From Pegoplata infirma (lineage: Eukaryota > Arthropoda > Insecta > Diptera > Anthomyiidae): DNA of 64,000 nt. The notes below the pieces were generated by a model. The model was not told the DNA's origin and searched no databases. It saw only the letters and a list, made by a program, of their open reading frames with translations. The stretch lies in contig OY992539.1 in assembly GCA_963921195.1 (NCBI GenBank), positions 131,840,682 to 131,904,681 of the forward strand, read 5' to 3'. Each line of letters opens with the position of its first letter. The stretch's first letter is position 1. A program made the position numbers and the translations under genes. Positions 1 through 11,000 of the stretch are shown piece by piece.

Positions 1-73
1 CTGTCAAATATTGCTAAAATGGGATTTCCATACTTTTTCTTGTAATTTTACAAGTTTTTTTTTTAGTGTGTTG
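1..73 (-). mobile_element. End fragment of a CACTCAAA-type MITE
   Basis: The window opens inside a repeat that recurs at 1324, 3063, 5955, 6728, 7470, 58439 and 61305. The visible part reads from a stretch like 'aaaatgggattt' through 'ttgtaattttacaag' to a T-run and 'agtgtg', which is the terminal inverted repeat of the family in degraded form. Its other end lies outside the window. Orientation is relative to the copy at 58439. Confidence 0.6.
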
Positions 74-415
74 CTAAAATCTCGATTTATTTTTGTTGGC
101 GTTAATATAAATTTAATAAATTTTCTTATATTTGCTAAGTAATAAATTTTAAATTCATTATTATATCAATATTCCTTGTTTCAATAACAAATTTTTACAT
201 TTTTAAAACATGTTGTTAAATGTATATTTAAAAATTTGTATACTTTTTCCTAATTTGCATGAATAAACTATAAAAAAAATAACGCATAAATATAAATAAT
301 GTTAACGTGTAGCCATTAAAAAAAATAATAATAAAGAAAATGGCAAGAATAAAAAATCCAGCATTTTCCCTTAAAAAAAAACCTCAAGACAAGAACAAAA
401 AAAATGCTAAGTAAA
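74..415. other. AT-rich DNA, nothing recognised
   Basis: This stretch is nearly pure A/T with poly-A runs and no long open frame, inverted repeat or recognisable motif. Confidence 0.6.
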
Positions 416-872
416 TATTGTACTAACAAGGGAAGTACCCCAACCGTTAGGAACCGATTTTCCAGAAACTTAAAATATATATAAAAGAGAAAATTTTAAG
501 GTTGGGGTGTCTTGGCTTAGCGGCCATATCGAGGATTAAAGAGTTCAAAAAAAGAGGCAAAAATTGCGAAAATCGGTTTTTATTTTTGAGCCATTTCTTA
601 TAAAATCCATTTTAATATAAAATAATCTTTATTAAATTAAAGTCGACACGTATTTTTGCTCTTGACGATATTCCTGTTCGTTCAAGATTTTTCGAAATTT
701 TTCAGTGGGTCCACCTTACGAAACAATTGTAAGGTGGCAACGAAATATTTAAACACTGATATAACCGATAAGACGAGGCACCCCAACTTTAAAATTATTT
801 CTTTTACATATATTTTGAGTATCAGGCAAATCGGTTCATAAAGGCTGGGATACTTCCCGTGTAAGTATAAAA
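416..872. mobile_element. Short foldback element with about 95-bp inverted arms
   Basis: The left arm (421-515) and the right arm (768-868) are imperfect reverse complements. Shared blocks include 'gggaagtacccc' with 'gggatacttccc', 'gaaccgattt' with 'aaatcggttc', and 'aaggttggggtg' with 'caccccaacttt'. About 250 bp of unrelated AT-rich sequence separates them. This is the structure of a non-autonomous inverted-repeat transposon or an inverted duplication. I found no clear target duplication and no coding capacity. An 82-codon-scale open frame on the minus strand overlaps the right arm and is taken as chance. Confidence 0.6.
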
Positions 873-1240
873 ACCAAAAAACTACGTTGGAAAAAACGAA
901 GAAAATTGATTGCGCGCACACGCTGTATAAGAATAAATACGTGGAGTGGAAGTAGCAAGAAGATGATGATGAAGAAGAACAGGGTGAAGCAACTATTGCT
1001 ACCGATTGTAACATCCTGCAACCACATTATGGGGACATAATAACTTTGAACCCAAATACCAACACATTTTAAATCGGGCAAAAGGTTTTCGCGATATCGC
1101 TCTTTGAAATTTGCAAAAAAATGGAGCTTTTTTCCTACAAAAAATTCCTAAAATGTTCTTCCTTGACCCTTCATAGAATTTGAAATGAACTGAATTAATT
1201 TTAGTCAAATCCAATCATTTTGAATTTTTGGAAAATTAAA
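873..1240. other. Unassigned, less AT-rich stretch
   Basis: Contains a purine-rich GAT/GAA run near 958-985 and is less AT-rich than its surroundings, so it may be single-copy DNA. Overlapping minus-strand frames of 70-110 codons are present but are hydrophobic and low-complexity, match no family I know, and have no supporting signals. Its right part grades into the diverged tandem repeats that follow. Confidence 0.4.
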
Positions 1241-2665
1241 AACTTTAATCGAAAAGCTACACGGTTTAAAATAATCTGTTTTGGCTCAATTACTCTTTAA
1301 GCTGAAGTCTGTCTCGAGCTCTACACTCAAAAAAAAAGTTACCAACAAATCTCTTTATTTTACGATGCTACTCTCGTAAAATAGGAGGTAGGTAAGATTC
1401 TCGTAAAATTACGAGGACTTCCTCGTGATTTTGAATGCGCCAAAAATTGGTAAAATAACCAATTTTATTGGTAAAAATATTGTTTTAAAACCGGATAAGT
1501 AAAAAAAATGGTAAACTTACAAGAAAAAATGGTAAATATGTTTAAAAATGGTAAATTTACAAACCAAAATGGTAAATTTACAAAAAAATTTTAAACAACC
1601 AAAATCATCGTAATAAAATCGTTTTTGTAAATGTAACTTTTTTTTGTAAATTAACTAAAATCCTCATAATAAATTTTTCAAAATTTTTTCAACTTTTTTT
1701 TAAAATAATTTTTGTTAAAACAGTTTTTTTTTTGTAAATTAACTAGAATCCTCGTAATAAAAACTTTGTTGTAAAATTACAGTTTTTTTGTTAAATAATC
1801 TTTCAAAATGGTAGAATACAATTACGAAAATAAATTTGTAAAATTACCCATAAAACTGTAGTTCTCGTTTGAGAAAAGTACAGAATTTTTTGTTAAAAAA
1901 CAAGGAAAATTGTAAAATATTGGTAGAACGGGATTACAAGGCATTTTACCAGGCGTTTTACCAGTTTTTTTTTTGAGTGTAGGAAAGGATCAATAAAAAA
2001 ATTCTTATTTTTTTAAACTTTTTTCAAAATTTCAAATAGCGATATCTCGAAAACCATTTGACCGATTTTCAAAATGTTTTGATATCAGTATTTAGTGCAT
2101 TTTTAATTTATTAATAAATATCGCAAGACATATTTTTAATTATTATTTTATTTTTTAAATTCAAACTTCAAAACTTTGATAAGTGGGCTCCACGGGTTAA
2201 TTTAAGCCGATTGGTGTAATGGCTATATCTCGAAAGTCATTCGACCGATTCGAGAACTTTTTGACATTCTTATTAAGCATGCCAAAACTAATAAATATAA
2301 TTTATCGCAAGATATTCGATTTTTTCTTTGTTAATTTTTTAAAATTCCAAACTTTTGGTTCAAATTTTTGAAAAAAACCAATTCATTGATCAAAGGGCGC
2401 CACGGGTAAAAATTATCGGATTTGGCTCATATTAAGTTTAAATGAAAGTTTGTCTCAAGTTCTATAAAAGGGTCAAGGGAAAACATTTTAAGATTTTTTT
2501 TTTAATTTCTTGAGCGTAGGGAAACCGTAATTTTCTGAAAATTTCGAATAGCGATATCTTAAAGACCATTATAATTTTTTTCAGTTTTAAAAATCAAAAA
2601 CTTTGATCGCCGGGCGCTACAGGTAATTTTAATCCGATTGGCCTCAAACTTGTTCAAAATATATT
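1241..2665. repeat. Old tandem repeats of about 210 bp
   Basis: Diverged copies of a block begin near 1250, 2184, 2394 and 2608. Each has a 'ggcgccacgggt'-like start, then 'atccgattggc' or similar, then 'agtttgtctc', 'agttctataaaaggg', and 'gcgatatctcgaaaaccat'. The spacing between the last three is about 210 bp. The first unit is split by the MITE at 1324-1979. Removing that MITE and one TA restores 'gagctctaggaaaggatca', which aligns with the uninterrupted 'agttctataaaagggtca' at about 2456. Confidence 0.6.
1324..1979 (+). mobile_element. CACTCAAA MITE (656 bp), TA target duplication
   Basis: The element begins 'cactcaaaaaaaaa' and ends 'ttttttttgagtg', and is flanked by TA on both sides (1322-1323 and 1980-1981). 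TA duplications are usual for Tc1/mariner-derived MITEs. The interior is made of short palindromic words such as 'ggtaaatttacaa' and 'cgtaaaatta' and has no coding sequence. An empty-site comparison with the neighbouring tandem unit supports the boundaries. Assignment to Tc1/mariner is inference from the TA target only. Confidence 0.75.
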
Positions 2666-3062
2666 CTAGGCCTACTTAGGTGAATAAAAATTTGCGCGGA
2701 CGTTAAAAATCGAAAAAAAGTTGGCATACAAAAATTTTTTTCCAATTTTGCTGCAAGAATTCTAAAGGCGAATTCTAAACAACACAATGCTAGTTAAAAT
2801 ATATAAAAAAAATACGAAAGCATTATTTATTTACGCTTTTACTTCAAAAAGAAGTAAGAATGCTGTTGTTGAATCACCCTGTAGCAGAAGAAGAAGTGGC
2901 ATAGAATACAGGCAGCAGTAGTATTACCAGAAAACAACAATAACTGCTATAGCAAATAGACGATGGAGGAGATTACATGGAGGGGAAACATGGCGAGATA
3001 TAACTACTACAATATATGAATACAGTTGGGAAGATTTAATTAAGGCCAGTTCAATTCGAATG
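2666..3062. other. Unassigned stretch between repeats
   Basis: The section at about 2860-3050 is less AT-rich, with GAAGAAG and CAGCAGTAG runs. It may be single-copy DNA. No open frame or element boundary is convincing. Confidence 0.4.
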
Positions 3063-3585
3063 CACTCAAAAACCCCTATAGTTTTATTCACCCAATAAAA
3101 AAAACTTGTAAAATTACGGAAAAAATCTTGTCAAATTACAGTTTTCCTTGTTTTTTTCGATCGAAATTTAAATTTTTTTGTAATTTTACAGTTTTTCTTG
3201 AAATTTTACTAATTTTCAAGGTTTTTACAAATAAAATCTAGTAAACTCACGAGAATTTCTTGTAAGCTTTGTTTTACCAAATAAATTGTAATTTTACAAT
3301 TTTATTGGTTAAAATCTTGTAAAATTACAAAAAAGCTCGTAATTTTTCTACGAATTCTCCTAAAATAGGAGGTTGCAAAAAATCTAGTAAAGTTACAAAA
3401 CCTCCTTGTAAGTTTTATCGCGTCAAAAAAAATTGTAAATTTACAATTTAATTGGTAAAAAGCTCATAAAATTGTAAAATTATTTGTAAAAAGCTTGTAA
3501 AATAACAAGGAATTCTTGTCAAATAGCAGGTGGCAAAAAAAAAGTTACAAACTTTTCTTGTCATTTTACAAGTTTTTTTTGTGTG
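3063..3585 (+). mobile_element. CACTCAAA MITE (about 520 bp)
   Basis: Starts 'cactcaaaaa' and ends 'ttttttttgtgtg', followed by TA. The left flank is TG rather than TA, so the target duplication is decayed. The interior shares the family's words 'aggaggttgcaaaaaatctag' (split here as aggagg / ttgcaaaaaa / tctag), 'cctccttgtaagttttatcg' and 'ttggtaaaa' with the copies at 5955, 7470 and 58439. Confidence 0.65.
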
Positions 3586-3639
3586 TAGGAAAGGTGTTGA
3601 CTAGCAAAAACTTCTTGCAATATTATAAGGCCTGCCTTT

Positions 3640-4325
3640 TTTTTTTCAGAACGAAAAAAAATATCAAAAAATTTGTAGATTAAAAAAAAAAATTATTATT
3701 TTACAATTATTTTGAAATTGTTGAAATATTTCGTACAAATTTAGGTTGATTTTTAAAGTAGTTTTGTTCAATAAGTCAATAAAGTAACCAGATGTATCTT
3801 ATTTTCAACTTTGTTACTTTGAAAAGCTTTTAAATTTTCTAATTAAGTTTGTCTTTCAAAAAGGTTTTTTATTTATTGGAGTGACCAGGTTTTGCAAAAG
3901 TGCAACTTTTTTTACATTAGCTCTACATTGCAAAATGTGATACTCAAACTTAGAAGGCCTTCTTGAAATATTTAATTATTTAACAAATTTTTTGAACGTT
4001 TTATCACAATTTAAGGAAGATTTTTAAATTATTTTCGTTTAATAAGCTATTAAAGTGACCCGATGTATATTATTTCTAACCTTGTAACTATGAAAAGCTT
4101 TAAAATTTTCTAATAAAGTGTGTCATGCCAAAAGCTTTTTTAGGTATTGGAGTGACCAGGTTTTGCAAAAGTGAAACTTTTTTACATTAGCTCTACATTG
4201 CAAAATGTGACACTAAAACATAAAAGGACCTTTTATTTGGTACATTTATTAAAATTTTTTCTCTTCAAATTTTATTGACAGGAGTGACCAATCTTTTTAA
4301 AATTTAATGTAGTGTAAAAGTACTT
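3640..4325. repeat. Tandem repeat, unit about 272 bp
   Basis: Two long copies and a partial third are seen. The marker 'gaccaggttttgcaaaagtg' occurs at 3882 and 4154, and a weaker 'gaccaatctttttaaaa' at about 4285. Blocks 'acattagctctacattgcaa', 'agtgacc..atgtat' and 'atgaaaagctttaaa' recur in the same order. No coding capacity. Confidence 0.7.
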
Positions 4326-4454
4326 ACGTGTTTAAACTTCCTTCTACACTTATTAAAAAAAGTTCATTAAAATAATAAAAAGCTTCATAAAAGCTGTTTC
4401 ATACCATCTACGAAATCTTTCACAAATACTGGTAAACACCCAGCGATACAAAAT

Positions 4455-4985
4455 CTAACTTTCTACCCGGAATGGGATGAAACCAAAACTAAAGTTCACA
4501 TTTTATATAACAACCCCCTTAAGGTTTTTTTTTAGTTCAGTGCTAGATTTTTTTTTAACACATTTAAAGTTGGTGATATTAAAGTTTTTGTATACTTAAT
4601 ATGTCCAACTTAAGGGGCTCCTGGTGGTGACCTAATTAGACTTGTGGGGTCCAGCGTCCAAACTTAAGCTCAAAATTACGTTAACTATAACCGGTATGAA
4701 TTTTGCTGCAATCGGCCTAGTACCTACTTACTAAATACCCAAATTATTAAAAATAAACCGCTGTGCACCGTTGCGTATGATCGTTATTTAACGGCAATTA
4801 CAAAATTAAGTATACGCCATTATACAGTTTTCAAGTAATTATTATTATAATAATAAAAAAATATCATTCACTAAAAAAAATCTAGCACTGAACTAAAGAA
4901 AATCCTTAAGGGTTTAGTTATGGAAAATGCTAACTTTCATTTGCTTTTGGTTTCATTCCATTCCGATTTTGATTGTTGCACTGTG
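4455..4985. mobile_element. Foldback element with about 90-bp inverted arms
   Basis: The left arm (about 4465-4555) and right arm (about 4868-4975) are imperfect reverse complements. The best block is 'agttcagtgctagatttttt' on the left against 'aaaaaatctagcactgaact' on the right, with 'cccttaagg' and 'gaatgggatgaaaccaaaa' also paired. About 310 bp lies between. There is no coding sequence and I could not define a target duplication. Confidence 0.65.
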
Positions 4986-5954
4986 TATTGAATGTAATTT
5001 TTAAAATAATTAAAAACAAAAATTCTATCCCAAATTCTATCCCAACATAGACTGTCTACAGAAATAGCTTTAAAGCTTTGCAAGCTTTCAAAAATTCCTC
5101 AAAAAACCTTAAAAGCTTCTGCAAAAGTTTTAAATGCCCCTAATTAAATTCCTCCAAGTGTTTGATGAAAAATAAAAAGAAATTTCTTGGAAAATAAAAT
5201 TAATTGCACAATAAAGAAAAATCAATGTTGTTGTATAGATATATACACCAAGCATTTTACATGGTATAGGGGGGGGGAAGGAAGAAAGCCTGGTTGGGTT
5301 GTATGAATTGTTTTCGGCTGTTAAGGAGTTAGCCGGGAGGTACAAATAAAACTACACAATATTTGCAGAAGCTTTAACTTAAATTTTGTACCCAGTATGT
5401 ATAGAAAAATAATAAAATGAAAAAAAAATTGCTAGAAAATAAAATATAATAGAAGTTGTAGTATAAGAATGGCAAAAAAACCAAGCAGAAACCAGTAGAC
5501 ATTAAAGTTGGAAAAAGAAGTTGAGGAAGTGGCGGCTCAACGACGAGGTGTACTACTGGTACTACTAGAAGTAGCAGCAGCATATACATAGTAGCGCGGC
5601 AGCAGTTAAATTAGAATTTTATGCAAATAACACAATATTTATATCATCAAGTATATGACAGGCACTACTAAGATATTTAAATATATTGCACGTTTATGTC
5701 TAGAAAAAAGAAAACAACAAAATTTTGTGTAGACTTTAATAAAAAAAAACAGAAAAATTTGGAATAGGTGGTAAATGCAGTGATGTATGTATATAATGAA
5801 CTTTCAGTACAGGAAGCTTTTTTGAAATCGGTCAGATTTGGAAAACAAAATTAAATTTTTGAACTTTTTGAGTCTTTAAATGTTTTCGTGAAAAAAAAAT
5901 AATTATTAATAAATATATAATTTCATCTGATCAGAACTTCAATTTTCAATTTTG
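4986..5954. other. Unassigned AT-rich DNA
   Basis: No recognised element. A G-run (about 5268-5278) and a GCAGCAGC-rich stretch near 5500-5600 break the AT-rich background. Minus-strand open frames of about 70 codons encode hydrophobic low-complexity sequence and are not supported as genes. Confidence 0.4.
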
Positions 5955-6660
5955 CACTCAAAACAAACCTTGTCAAATTACTAGAAAAAGTCTCGTAATC
6001 CCATTTTACCAATATTTGACAGTTTTCCTTGTTTTTTAACAAATAATTTTCGATCGAAATTTACATATTTTTTGTAATTTTACAATTTTTTTTTTGTAAT
6101 TTTACAAATTTCCAAGGTTTTTTTACTAAAAAAATCTAGTAAATTTACGAGAATTTATTGTAAGTTTTAGTGCGCCAAAAATGTGTAATTTTACAATTAT
6201 GGGGGGTATACTCACCTCGTCATTACGTGTGTAATGCATCGAAATATCGGTCGGGGTAAAGTATATTATTGACCCATGATCGATTTTAAGACGTTCCAGG
6301 AATGTCCGTTCGGAAAGCATAGACTATGTCATATGTTAAAACGTTTTTCGATCAAAATTTACATATTTTTTTGTAATTTTACAATTTTTTTTTTTTTGTA
6401 ATTTTACAAATTTCCAAGTTTTTTTACAAAAAAAACCTAGTAAATTCACTAGAATTCCATGTTTGTTTTATTGCTCCAAAAAAGTAGTAAATTTACATTT
6501 TTTTTGGTAAAAATCTTGTAAAATTACAAAAAAGTTCGTAATTTTTACTAGGAATTCTCGTAAAATAGGAGATAGCAAAAAATCTAGTAAAATCACAAAA
6601 CCTACTTGTAAGATTTGTCGCATCAAAAAAATTGTAAATTTACAAAAAAAATTTAAAAAT
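5955..6660 (+). mobile_element. CACTCAAA MITE copy, interrupted
   Basis: Starts 'cactcaaaacaaaccttgtc' and carries the family words 'gtctcgtaatcccattttac', 'caatatttgacagttttcct' and 'aggagatagcaaaaaatc'. It is interrupted by a fragment of a TATACCC-type repeat at 6197-6312. After the interruption the sequence 'cgatcaaaatttacatattt' repeats a segment found before it, so part of the MITE is duplicated. The right end is not clear. Confidence 0.55.
6197..6312 (+). repeat. Fragment of TATACCC/GTCY dispersed repeat
   Basis: Matches the start of the longer copy at 31869, from 'gggggtatactcac' through 'aaatatcggtcggggt' and 'gatcgattttaaga' to 'aatgtccgt'. Here it lies inside a MITE. Confidence 0.6.
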
Positions 6661-6664
6661 CCGC

Positions 6665-6706
6665 GTAAAAGATTATTTTCCAACACCATCCTTTTTCTAA
6701 AAATCT
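6665..6706 (+). repeat. 42-bp exact direct repeat, copy 1
   Basis: An uninterrupted match to 8133-8174, starting 'gtaaaagattattttccaac'. The two copies bracket about 1.43 kb containing two MITEs. See the finding for possible origins. Confidence 0.75.
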
Positions 6707-6727
6707 TACTCTACAGTGTAGAGTCTA

Positions 6728-7452
6728 CACTCAAATCCTCATCTCGTAAAATTACGTGTATTTCCTCGTAATTTTGAATGCGCCAAAAATTGGTAAAATA
6801 ACCAATTTTATTGGTAAAAATATTGTTTTAAAACCGGAAAAATAAAAAAATGGTAAACTTACAAGAAAAAATGGTAAATATTTAAAAAAAAAATGGTAAA
6901 TTTACAAACCAAAATGGTAAATTTACAAAAAATAATAGTAAATAAAAAAAAATTGTAAATTAAAAAAAAAATTGTTAATTTACCAAAAAAAAATTTTAAA
7001 TTTTACCAATTTTTGGTAGTGATAATTTTAAAGCCACAAAAATTATAACAAAATTGGTAAATTTACAAGAAAAAATCAAAATTTTGTCAACTTTTTTGTC
7101 CGGGACTTGGAAAATTTTTTAAAAAAATAGAAAAATGTTTTTTTTTTTTTTTGTTAAACAACATAAATCCTTTTATAACATAATTTTTGTACAATAACAG
7201 TTTATTTGTAAATCAACTAGAATCCTCGTAATAAAAACTTTGTTTTAAAATTACTGTTTTTTTTGTAAAATAACCTTTCAAAATGGTAGAATACAATTAC
7301 GAAAATAAATTTGTAAAATTACCAATAAAATTGCAGTTATCGTTTGAGCAAAGTACAAGATTTTTTGTTTCAAAACAAGGAAAACTGTTAAATATTGGTA
7401 GAACGTGATTACAAGGCATTTTACCATGCGTTTTACCTTTTTTTGTTGAGTG
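6728..7452 (+). mobile_element. CACTCAAA MITE (725 bp), TA-flanked
   Basis: Starts 'cactcaaat' after TA (6726-6727) and ends 'gagtg' before TA (7453-7454). It belongs to the same subfamily as 1324-1979: both carry 'gaatgcgccaaaaattggta', 'aaccggataa'-like sequence and 'cattttaccaggcgtttta'-like ends. Confidence 0.7.
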
Positions 7453-7469
7453 TAGTTATTTTGAGTGTA

Positions 7470-7985
7470 CACACAAAAAAAAAACTTTGTCAAATTACTA
7501 GGAAAAGTCTCGTAATCCCATTTTACCAATATTTGACAGTTTTCCTTGTTTTTTAACAAACAAATTTGGATCGAAATTTACATTTTTTTGTAATTCTACA
7601 ATTTTTTTTTTTTGTAATTTTACAAATTTCCAAGATAATTTTACAAAAAAATCTAGTAAATTCACAAGAATTCCTTGTAATTTCAATTGCGCCAAAAAAC
7701 TGTAAATTTACCATTTTATTGCCAAAAAGCTTGCAAAATTACAAAATTATTGGTAAAAAGCTTGTAAAATTACTAGGAATTCTCGTAAAATAGGAGGTAG
7801 CAAAAAATCTAGTAAAATTACGAAACCTCCTAGTAAATTTTATCGTGTCTAAAAATTTGTAAATTTACAATTTTTTTGGTAAAAACCTTGTAAAATTACA
7901 AAATTATTGGTAAAACGCTTTTAAAATTGCTAGGAATTTTGTCAATAAGGAGGTAGCAAACAAAAAAAGTTACAAGTTTTTCTTT
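7470..7985 (+). mobile_element. CACACAAA MITE, right end lost
   Basis: Follows directly after a second 'gagtg-TA', so two MITE ends abut here (7463-7470). The copy is close to that at 58439: 'actttgtcaaattactagga', 'taggaggtagcaaaaaatct' and 'cgaaacctcct'. It ends near 'acaagtttttcttttagtc' without the expected 'gagtg'. Confidence 0.6.
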
Positions 7986-9354
7986 TAGTCAAATTTGAGA
8001 TCTGACAGGACTGGCCATATAACATTATATATAATTTGATCAGACCAGATATGAGCTAATCCGATCAGATATATTTTTTTTTACACGAAAAGGGTTGAAG
8101 ACTCAAAAAATTTAAGAATTAAAAAAATTCGAGTAAAAGATTATTTTCCAACACCATCCTTTTTCTAAAAATCTCCCTCTACTGAATGTCCTTTACAAAC
8201 ACACTTTACTGTATTTATACATACGTGAACTCATATTAATATGCATTATATATTTTTTTTTTATTTTTTACTTGAACAATTTGTATTCTATTATTTTTTT
8301 TCGTTCTTTAATATTTCCTTTATATTGTTTGTCCTACCTTTTGGTTAAACACTTGTACAAACATCGTATCGTTGGGATTTTGTGGAAAAAGGAAGAGGAG
8401 TTTTATGATTGTTATATGGAAAAATTTTGTTTGGCAAGCAATTAATTTTGATGGACTTGAGAGATATTTTATTATTATGAATGACGTCAATTTAATTTGA
8501 AAAAATAAAAAAGAAAATATAAAAATTGCAGTCATAAATACTTTTTCTTTTTTTTTATTAGGGTGGATTGAAGTATATCATTTGTTATTGTAAAAATATA
8601 TTTAATTAATTTTTTAATTGAGTTAATTAATATAATAATTAATAGATATATTTTTAAAAATATTCTTTATTAACTTTGTTGTTTAAAAAAAAATAATCTA
8701 TAACTACTTTATAAATTAGCTATATTAATTATTTTTTTTATTGCAATAATTAAAAAATTAATTGAAAATTATTTTTATTTGACATTTTACTCATGGCTCA
8801 TATCAATTTCAATACATTATCTCTAGAAATCTAAAAATAAATAAAAAAATTATTCAAAACATTTTTTTTAAATTCCCAATATTAATTAATTTTTTAATTG
8901 CAATAATTAAAAAATTAATTGAATTTTTTAAGTTAACAAAAAATCAAATCGTGTTGGTTTTTTTAAGAAAATTCTTATTTTAAACTGAAAGTCTTGCATC
9001 AAATAATAAAAAAAATCACTTCCACCATTTTGTTAAAAATCCTAATCCCCCTTTTTTACATCCGGCTTAATACTTAACTATGATAAGTATGATTTAAGAA
9101 TGTATAAGTGGATTTTTAATATGGTTATGTTTATGTATGAGTATTTGTTATATGTGTGCGCAAAAATTTAGATGATAAAAGCCATTATCAGCATTTAAGT
9201 ATTACAGGAATACTCATTTAGGTATGTTGTTAATACATTTTTTATGTCAATCTTGAATGTGTGTGTGGTTGTCAAGATTTTTTTAAAAATCTCACAATAA
9301 TACTGAAACTCCTACTTCTACATATAAAATATTTTTTACCAAAAAAGGGTCCTG
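7986..9354. other. AT-rich DNA with local hairpins
   Basis: The second 42-bp direct-repeat copy lies at 8133-8174. From 8575 to 8930 the sequence is built from 'ttaattaattttttaatt' words also seen near 57000 and 60350. No coding sequence is supported. Confidence 0.45.
8885..8919. repeat. Perfect 15-bp hairpin, 5-nt loop
   Basis: Arms 'attaattttttaatt' and 'aattaaaaaattaat' are perfect reverse complements around the loop 'gcaat'. The right half recurs at about 8741. It may be a cruciform-prone remnant of an AT-rich MITE. Confidence 0.7.
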
Positions 9355-9409
9355 TATGTTAGTTGGAAGCGTGCTTGCCTATGAGCGATGGGGTCTTGGG
9401 TTCGATTCT
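9355..9409 (+). pseudogene. tRNA-like sequence with A and B boxes
   Basis: Positions 9355-9366 (tatgttagttgg) resemble an RNA polymerase III A box, and 9399-9409 (ggttcgattct) differ by one base from the B-box consensus GGTTCGANTCC. The 32 bases between contain 'gcgtgcttgcctatgagcga', like a tRNA D-arm to anticodon-arm region. No full cloverleaf can be closed because the acceptor strands do not pair. It is best read as a tRNA pseudogene or the head of a tRNA-derived SINE. I see no SINE body that can be defined downstream. Confidence 0.5.
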
Positions 9410-10239
9410 CAAATAATTTATTTAAGTAAAAACAAGTGAGAGGGTTAACTACGAATCTTTTTAAAACTCCAAAATGTACAAAAAATATTAAAAAATTCTC
9501 AGGGGTGTTTTTTGGTGGGAGATGTTAGAAAACACCTTCCCCTTGCGATAGATGTTGTCAAATTAGTTAATAACATTATTAAACTTCTCAAACCGACCTT
9601 ATACACTTGAAAAATGGTCAAAAACCCTGTCTCCAAACTTTTCCTTCGCATCAGATTTTTTTTTAAGAAAATTGAGATCATATTAAAAAAAAAAAACAAG
9701 TAAGAAAGTTATAGTCGGTCAAGAGTCTTGACTCAAGACCAGCGTTGCCAATTTAGCTTTTTCCCGCTAGATATAGCTTTTTTTAAATTTTTCGCGGGAA
9801 AATTTTGCATTTAGCTTTAAGCGGATTTTTTAGCTTTTTTTTGGAAATTTGTTGGCTTGTTTTTAGCTTTTTTTTTGACTTTTTTAACTTTTTTTCATTA
9901 AATATCAATGTAAAAAGAGAAGAAACATTAATTTTTACTTGAAAAATTTCTAGTTGTGTTCAAAACCACAATTATATTTCAGAAACATCTAACTATTTAT
10001 ATTTTAAAGTTTGTCTAAATAAGTTTTAGGAAGTTTTTTTTTTAATTATTTTTTTTTTTTTTAGAACTCTTATAAGTAGTTGAAAATTTTTAAAACTTTA
10101 ATAAAAATTCTTCAAATGTATTTAGAAATTTCTTAAATATAAATTTGAGAAAATGAAATTTTTGGAACATATAAAGAAGTTTCTAAAACATACATATTTA
10201 GTATTTTGTGTAATAAAATTAGAAATGTTTTATTAAAGT

Positions 10240-10450
10240 TGTTTTTATTCGACCTTTCTATTTAAAAATGCTTTTATTTTGAGCTCGAGGCCAGTATTGA
10301 AAATAAATATTATTTTTATTCGTTGCCGATATTTCGATACTCTGATGATACTCAAAGTGTGTCGATATATCGGCAGCGAATAAAAATAAAATTTATTTTC
10401 AATACTTGGTTCGAGCTCGAAATAAAAGCATTCTTATTTATTAAAAATTT
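10240..10450 (+). mobile_element. Palindromic Penelope-like unit
   Basis: Left arm 10261-10337 and right arm 10366-10441 are near-complementary and share 'gcttttattt', 'gagctcga' and 'gaaaataaa' blocks, with 'gttgtttttattcgacc' at the left outer end. The arrangement, inverted arm then a 'ctgatga' core then an arm ending in the CTCGAG block, is that of the elements at 26010 and 39230. The central part (10335-10372) contains 'ctgatga' and, on the other strand, 'cgaaatatcgg', both hammerhead-like words. Classification rests on shared layout, not on coding sequence. Confidence 0.5.
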
Positions 10451-11000
10451 TTAAAATATAAATGAAGATTTCTGAAATGTATTCGTAAATTTTTTTAATA
10501 TTGTTTGTATTTTTTTAAAAATTGTTGAGAAAGTGTTGATGTGTTTATAAACTGTTTTTCTAAATATTCAGAAATTATTAAAAAAATTTTCCACTTCCAA
10601 TTTTTTCCAAATTTCTAATTTGAAAATATCAAAATTCAAACAATTTGAAATACATTCTGAAATGCAATTGAAAAAATAAAAAAAATCTAAATTGTATTTG
10701 AAAATTTCTTTGACTTATTTGGAAATTTATACACAACGTTTTGAAATTTTTCAAATGCAATTTGAATTTGTTAACGTTTAAGATTTTCTTGATTCTATTA
10801 TTTTTAATCCTTATTTATATGTACCTACATTCGAAATTTTCGGAAACATAATTTTTTTTTTTGAAATTTATGAAGATTTGTAATATTTTAATATTTTGTT
10901 CATTAAAAAGCATTATTTTAGTCCCAAATATGCTATAGAAGAAATAACAGATCCCTTTTTTTGCAATTCAATTGTACAATCGATGAAAAGCTAATTTAAA

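Noticed and set aside
682..1214. Overlapping minus-strand open frames of 71-110 codons
   Set aside because: They overlap each other in different frames, partly read through the arm of an inverted repeat, are hydrophobic and low in complexity, and show no family motif.
9355..9409. Complete functional tRNA gene
   Set aside because: A and B boxes are present, but acceptor strands and the anticodon arm cannot be paired, so I call only a tRNA-like pseudogene.
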